This document shows, piece after piece, positions 57,052 through 64,000 of a stretch of DNA of 64,000 nt (positions are counted from its first letter, which is position 1; the number at the start of each line of letters is the position of its first letter). The DNA lies in assembly GCA_947000775.1 (NCBI GenBank), contig CAMQGK010000038.1, positions 930,001 through 994,000 on the forward strand, given 5' to 3'. The translations under genes were made by a program, and so were the position numbers. Source of the DNA: Pterois miles (lineage: Eukaryota > Chordata > Actinopteri > Perciformes > Scorpaenidae). The notes beneath the pieces were generated by a model. The model ran no database searches. It had not been told where the DNA came from and worked only from the letters and a program-made list of their open reading frames with translations.

Positions 57052-57690
57052 TAGGGATGCACTGATCTGACATGTTCAGTCCCGATACTGACAGCGATGT
57101 GTGGGCTTTCAAGTACCGATCCGATGCCAGTATTTAATTAATAAGCTGTATGCCTCACTGTGGGAAAATGTAAAACAACATCTTGCTTGACATAAACACA
57201 GCTTTACTAACTTTGTGAATATCTCTCCTTCTTGACATCAACAGAGGGGTAGTCCTGTAAGGCACCTGATCTGGTCTGATTTAATCCAGTAGAGGACGGA
57301 AGTTGTTGTTGTTTTGTTTGTCTGTTTTCATCAGTGTTTCTTTTATATATACTGTATTTTTCACGCTATAAGGAACACCAGATTATAAGGCGAGTTAAGC
57401 GAAACAAAACGGTCAGATAAGTCAAACTTTATTCAATTAATTAAATACAAAACAATACGCTCACTTTTCAGTTCATTCCTCTTCCACAAATCCATCAAAT
57501 CCTTCATCATAAGTGTCTGAGTTAAACCTTACAGTGCAAAAAATATGGTATGTTGTTATTTTAAAACTGATATAATGTGTTTCATATGTAAACATAGAAC
57601 TAAATTGAACAAATAGGCCCCATTGTCACTGATATTTGATCCAGCTATTTGAGTCAGTATTGGCCTGATATCTGATCCGGTGCATCCCTA
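57052..57690 (+). mobile_element. hAT-like non-autonomous element of a third family (TAGGGATGCAC ends)
   Basis: Termini are TAGGGATGCACTGATCTGA (57052) and CTGATCCGGTGCATCCCTA (ending 57690), inverse complements with few mismatches. Subterminal CGATACTGACAGCG and AGTACCGATCCGATGCCAG are of the 'cgatccgatac' style of this family. The 639-bp span includes a nested insert (57349-57553). The flanks (AAATAATT / AAAACACC) give no clear target duplication. Confidence 0.7.
57349..57553. mobile_element. Nested MITE inside the 57052-57690 element
   Basis: Begins TACTGTATTTTTCACGCTAT then AAGGAACACCAGATTATAAGG, and ends with TGCAAAAAATATGGTA. TACTGTATTTTTCA is the approximate inverse complement of TGCAAAAAATATGGTA. 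The interior (GTTAAGCGAAACAAAACGG, AGTCAAACTTTATTC) belongs to a repeat familiar from fish and other vertebrates. The boundaries are approximate. Confidence 0.55.
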
Positions 57691-59239
57691 AAAACACCTG
57701 TCTTCATATGGAGACAATGTGTGTAACTGCTGCAAAACAGATTTTTTTCTGTTTGCAAGCATGGGAATATTAGCCTACATCTCAAAGTCACTGGTATTCC
57801 AAAGTATTACTGTTCATTGTTCAAGTTTAGCCAAAAACTGTTCAAAACTTTTCATTTCAATGCTTGAATATGAATATGTGCAAAAACAATATTGCAAACA
57901 GTGCAGCACCTCTTGAAATCTTGTGATTTGTTTGTTGTGTGAACTGTATGAATTTTACTAGCTCCAGAACCCAAACTAAGAATATCATTGTTGATTGTTT
58001 GAACAGTCCATCGCACCTATTGGTCTGTGTGAAGTACTAATTAAGTCCCAGTGTCCTCAAATGAGTACTTCCTAATTAGCAGTGGCGTATCATGTAACTG
58101 TTTCTAAAATTTGTCAAATTTGTATGCCATGTCAAACTACAAGCATTATTAAGCATAATAAACAAGTTCCAAACATAAAGTATTATGAGGTTTTGCACCT
58201 TATCTACTTTTAACTTGGGATCAGCTGTAGAACGACTTGGTTGAGATGCCCGCTGCCTTGCTTTTAAACAAATAAGTGTTGAGCTTTTGCTACAACCAGA
58301 TAGTAGTGCAAAAAAAATGTCTACAAATGAGGACAATAGGTCTAAGTTACGCAGAAGGAACAGCAAACCCAAAATTGAATGTCCTCATATGAGGATTCAC
58401 GGTTGCAGGAGGTATTGGATTTAACATACTGTCATTAATACACTGGAATCTATCATTTACCCAAAATGTGCAAAGTGCATAAGGTCATCATAGATCACCA
58501 TGAAGACCATAGCAAGTATATAATTATTAAATTAACAGTAAAACCAATGTGTATGTACAGTACAAACAATAAAGCAGTATAATTATGAAAAGATTGTGGC
58601 CTACAGTGTGGACAAAACTCCAGTCTGCTTCATCTGATTTTACTTGTTGATGAATTTAGCACCAAGGTGGCAGAATAGTGAGAAAACCAGATAGTGGTAA
58701 GCAATACTTTTATTACCATCTTAGGGTGTATAGATATTAAAGCAGTTCTTCCAGTTTTATTGCTGTTGGTTACCTGGGCACAAGGTGATTTTTCATTGCA
58801 ATGGCTTTAGAAATGCATTTTTTTAGACTTTATGTGCACTAAGAGGAAGAATATTTTTCAAGGTTGCATGGATAAATCATTTAAATGGATCCCTATTGAC
58901 TCAAAAATGGACTTAGAGGGGAAAAACATTTCTTAAAGTATGTTATTTTTTTTTTTAAATCATTTCTTTAACAAAGTTTGAAAGTTCTCTAAAACTACCC
59001 ATGATACAGAGAACCATTGAAAGGGGCCATGGTACGAAGCTAAATCATTGTATTATGAGTGAGCTCTGAGTATGTGTGTGGTGTGTCACAAAATCCTGTT
59101 CGCCATCCGATCGCCAAAAATGCAATTCTTGCAGAAATCTCCAAATGTCAAAAAAATCACAGGATGGCTTTTTTCTATGGTGTTCCTTTAGGTCTTGGTG
59201 TCTTAATGTGGTATTTTGGAGGGATCATCGGCCATTTTT
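57691..59239. other. No gene recognised; part may belong to the repeat at 59240
   Basis: 58035-58075 and 58379-58400 carry GTGTCCTCAAATGAG / TGTCCTCATATGAGGA words that look like repeat termini. 58860-59230 (TGGATCCCTATTGACTC, ACAGGATGGCTTTTTTCTAT) reads like the upstream part of the family annotated at 59240-59472. Neither has a second copy in this window. Confidence 0.35.
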
Positions 59240-59472
59240 GTTAATTCTCAAGTGGTAAAAAATGGTTAAATTTAGCACCAATTCTGTGTAACTAATGTTA
59301 TCAACCCAAAGAGACCTATCAGAGTATGGGGATGGACATTATACCTCTATCATAATGTTCTGAACCCTTATACGTTTTCACAACTTATTTTAATTAATTA
59401 ATTAAAGCACAGTGCTGAGTTGCATTTCAAATTAATCCTCAGGCTCCCCCAGATACACACCACTTCTATGTG
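59240..59472 (+). mobile_element. Dispersed repeat shared with 47450-47762 (copy B)
   Basis: AATGGTTAAATTTAGCACCA then ATTCTGTGTAAC, GTTATCAACCCAAAG, CAGTGCTGAGTTGCATTTCA, AATTAATCCTCAGG and CACACCACTTCTATGTGAC match copy A in order. It probably extends beyond both limits given. Confidence 0.65.
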
Positions 59473-59858
59473 ACATATATTACATGCAAGGTCCTATTTT
59501 TTGAGTCAGATAAAGTGATGGTGAGCCAACCTAGATGAGACCTCTAGATCCCTGATTGAAGATCCCAGAGCCTAGAAGCATACCCACTGCCACGGCAGTA
59601 GGTAAACATCATAAACTGTACAAGGCCACGCCACTCACTCATGCCCTCAACTCTCTGTGTCCCGTGCACAACCTAAATCCCAGCCTCTGACTTTACCCTG
59701 CGTACACTTTGCACTGCTTTCTCAGACACTTTCCCTGCGCCTGTGAAAGGAAAAACCATCACCGGTTGAAGTAAATGGACTGATATTCATATTATCAGTG
59801 TGGTGTATTGTGATGACTTGGTTGTGATTATTACTGGTACAGTTAATAGTTAACCATG
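59473..59858. other. Unrecognised stretch
   Basis: May still be part of the 59240 element. No independent evidence. Confidence 0.3.
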
Positions 59859-60535
59859 CCAACCCTCCCAATTTTTCCGGGAGACTTAGGTTCATTACCC
59901 TCTCACCGTTTAGTCTCGTGGAAGCTTCTTATCTCAATCTGTTTCTGGCACTGTACAGCATGTACAAGCCTAACTGTTTCCACTTGGACACCAGGAGAGC
60001 TACCAAATGTCGTTTCCCGGCAGAAGAGTCACCATAGAGATATATGCTTGCCACCGTAGATATCTACGCTTTGAGCCGCACAGCACCCAAGCGAAAAGGT
60101 CGCGTGGCGTGGCGCAAGTCATTAGAAATAATGAGTTTTAGAGAGCAGTGGTGCTGTTGTTGTATTGTGTCTGAAAGGCCCTTCAGTAAGTGAGAGATGG
60201 AGAGAGAAATGAAGAGTACCAAGTGAAAGAAATACTCCAGCATGGATGAAAACTGAATGAGTGAAAAATGATGAATATACCACATATTCAGACAAGTTCA
60301 CATCAGAGGGACAAATTGCTCAGTTTTCCTTCCTGAGAATTAAAAGTAAAATCAAAAGTAGGTCTATTTAACATAGAAGTGCTGTTTAGTTTGTTATTTT
60401 CAGTCTTTAAAAGTCACTAGAATGACAGAAACAAAGTCCCTGAAACAGTTTTTTTTCATGGGGAGGACCTTAAGACCCTCGCTTTGGTTTTAAAATCTTC
60501 CCTATTTGTCAGGTCTCAATGTTGGCAGGTACGGT
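59859..60535. mobile_element. Candidate DNA transposon remnant
   Basis: The left edge ATGCCAACCCTCCCAATTTT then TCCGGGAGACTTAGG and the right edge GGTCTCAATGTTGGCAGGTA are inversely related at their tips (TGCCAAC / GTTGGCA). Such CCTCCCGATTTTTCCGGGAG ends are, as I recall, a fish DNA-transposon signature. The interior has no transposase frame. Confidence 0.4.
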
Positions 60536-60540
60536 ACTGT

Positions 60541-62419
<1,879 letters not shown>

Positions 62420-62800
62420 TAAAGGGTAACTTCTGTATTTTTCAACCTGGACCCTATTTTCTCAAGTTTTTTTTGTCTAACTGTCTAATGGGGACAACAA
62501 TTTCTGCAACTGGTCCAGTATTAAGGGATAACGCCGTAACCACTGCGTACAGGCTGCAAAATGGTGCTATTGGGGCAAGCCGGCACCATCATTTACATCC
62601 ACTAAAACTCTCTAAAAATCAGAGCCCGTCATTGTAAAAACAAGCACTTTTAGTGACTGTAACGCTGCACAATTGCCCTTGCAGTCCTCGATACTGGAGC
62701 ATTTTCAGAAATTGCTGTGGCCGTTAAAGCATGGGAAAATTGGGTTGAAAAATACCAAAGTTACGCTTGTTCTGGTGGGACTGCTACAGTATAGTTTACC
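62420..62800 (+). mobile_element. Probable dispersed repeat
   Basis: TAAAGGGTAACTTCTGTATT, TTTCAACCTGGACCCTATTT, TAATGGGGACAACAATTTCT, CTGGTCCAGTATTAAGGGAT and AATTGGGTTGAAAAATACCA follow the order of a fish repeat familiar to me. The two ends are loosely inverse (GTATTTTTCAACC / GGTTGAAAAATACC, 14 bp), supporting a terminal-inverted-repeat element of about 340 bp. Confidence 0.55.
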
Positions 62801-62859
62801 AACCTGGTCTCACAATAGTAAACATTTTAGCATTTTTGCATGTCATTTGTATGCCACGC

Positions 62860-63180
62860 CGTTTAGGCAAAAAATTACTAACTTAGGTTAAAGAAAGAAA
62901 ACCACTTAGTTTGGCTAAGGGAAAACTTCATGGTTGGGCTAAAAATAAGTAAAGTAAGTAAAAGACTGAGAGTTATGAACGTCAGTAAAATACACTTGAC
63001 AAACGTCACATCACAAACATCACTAATGTAACTTCCAAAAAGTTAGTCAACAACAGTCTAGAATACAGTGTGCTGGTTACAAGTATGGTGTTTGTTGAAC
63101 CCGCCCGCTATAAGTGGTCTCCATCACTAACTCTTTCCACAGCATTTATACGTGGGGGTGTTTACATTACTGTCAGCACA
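62860..63180 (+). mobile_element. Array-family dispersed element (copy 8)
   Basis: GGCAAAAAATTACTAACTTA, GAAAACCACTTAGTTTGGCT and AAGGGAAAACTTCATGGTTG are about one and a half decayed array units. Then CATCACTAATGTAACTTCCA, AGTTAGTCAACAACAGTC and GTGTTTGTTGAACCCGCCC parallel 24755-24900. Confidence 0.55.
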
Positions 63181-64000
63181 GGATACATGGCGTACAAAAG
63201 ACATGCGAGAATCAGGAAAGGCATACTTACTGCACGTTAAACGAGAGATGAGTGAGATTACAAGCCACAGGAGGTGGAACGTCTGTTTTCAAACCAATTC
63301 TTTCTTTCATGATTAATTTGCCAGAGGTGAAATCAATACTAAGGTTTGTTGTCACCTGTGTAGCATGCAGTCCGCCTCTAGGGTTGATCTGAAGAGTGAG
63401 GGTCACTTGTACTTATCTAAGGACAAAATGGAAAAAAGGGTGTCATTATGGCTCAATAAGTAGCTCCTCAAAATGTTTGAATGTTGGCCCTGGGGCTGGT
63501 TTTATAACTGCATCATGCTCAGAATACCATGCACAACTTGACCCACAAAATGTAAAAACGAAATACATGAATACATCTTCGTGGACTAGAGCATTTAGAT
63601 CTATGTGAGGAAAGCCACTGGAGGACTAAACAAATTCATTTTAAGGAAATCTCAAAAAAACTCAAAAAAACTCTCCTTGTTGATCTGTCCTAAACTGGCC
63701 CTGTATTATGTGTCTGTCGACCGATTTGCATCTGCCAATGTACGTTACCATCCTACTCCTCCTCACTCTCGTCTTCCTCCTCTCTGTCATGTACGGGTGT
63801 CATCGTCTAGATAGAAATGATGTGCAACGCAGCCGTCACAGTGATCACTGCTAAGCTCTGTGATGGAGAGAAGCGTGGGCTACTAGACTTTTTTTTTATT
63901 TATGCTGATGTCAGCTATATTTCTTTTAATCGTTATTTGTCAGTGTGGCCTTGAATCTAGTAAACAAGGTTGGTACTTGCACATTTACTTTGCGCCGTAT
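63181..64000. other. Unrecognised stretch to the window end
   Basis: No supported feature. Two adjacent AAAAAACTC repeats at 63652-63672 are a trivial direct repeat. Frames at 63396-63814 have no motif. Confidence 0.4.

Noticed and set aside
57844..58460. Possible coding frame MSTNEDNRSKLRRRNSKPKI near 58318
   Set aside because: Short, basic and flanked by repeat-like words (GTCCTCATATGAGGA). No homology recognised; more likely repeat sequence.

Overview
This looks like eukaryotic, almost certainly teleost-fish, nuclear DNA, with a ray-finned (percomorph-type) repeat landscape. The evidence is the high density of long (CA/TG)n arrays, the many short non-autonomous hAT-like elements whose ends read TAGGGCTGTCAA, a jockey-type LINE fragment whose 3' tail matches other LINE tails here (ACTGTGGGACTAATAAAGG), LINE-2-like relics, and several dispersed repeats I recognise in general terms as common in teleosts. 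Naming a species would be guesswork.

I find no cellular protein-coding gene, rRNA, tRNA or CRISPR array. The longest open frames (up to 362 codons) are artefacts of low-complexity DNA. The only protein-like signals are the C-terminal part of a LINE reverse transcriptase on the minus strand (24017-24718) and two short LINE-2-like fragments (about 52598-52660 and 53746-54003). The window is best read as intergenic or large-intron DNA; short exons or conserved non-coding elements could be present but cannot be proven without alignment.

Layout. 1-5000: unrecognised AT-rich DNA, then two hAT-like elements (2274-2957, 3748-4414), the first inserted into an older repeat with a perfect 8-bp target duplication, followed by a fold-back element (4440-4810). 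5000-10470: unique DNA around a dispersed element that carries a 53-bp tandem array (8169-8885). 10474-16130: two more hAT-like elements and two more copies of the array-bearing family. 16130-23700: microsatellites, a dispersed SINE-like repeat, a diverged duplicated segment (19630-19910 and 21590-21810) and a short CpG-rich patch (20704-20879). 23714-24722: LINE. 25699-25957: adjacent (AT)n and (TG)n. 27640-29520: a cluster of repeat fragments. 29520-43250: mostly unrecognised, with a 55-bp-arm inverted repeat (35891-36049). 43255-44130: a purine-only-like minisatellite. 44640-47760: nested repeats. 50085-51162: two elements back to back. 51881-54003: microsatellite, LINE tail and a split LINE-2 relic. 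55158-57690: two hAT-like elements, one with a nested insert. 59240-63180: further repeats and a (TG)n-G20 tract.

The strongest observations are about transposon history rather than genes: the seven-copy hAT-like family with target duplications, the tandem amplification of a 53-bp piece of a dispersed element, the long inverted repeat, the polypurine minisatellite with 102-bp higher-order units, and the diverged 19.6/21.6-kb duplicate pair. Statements that a repeat is 'familiar from teleosts' rest on memory and not on a database search.
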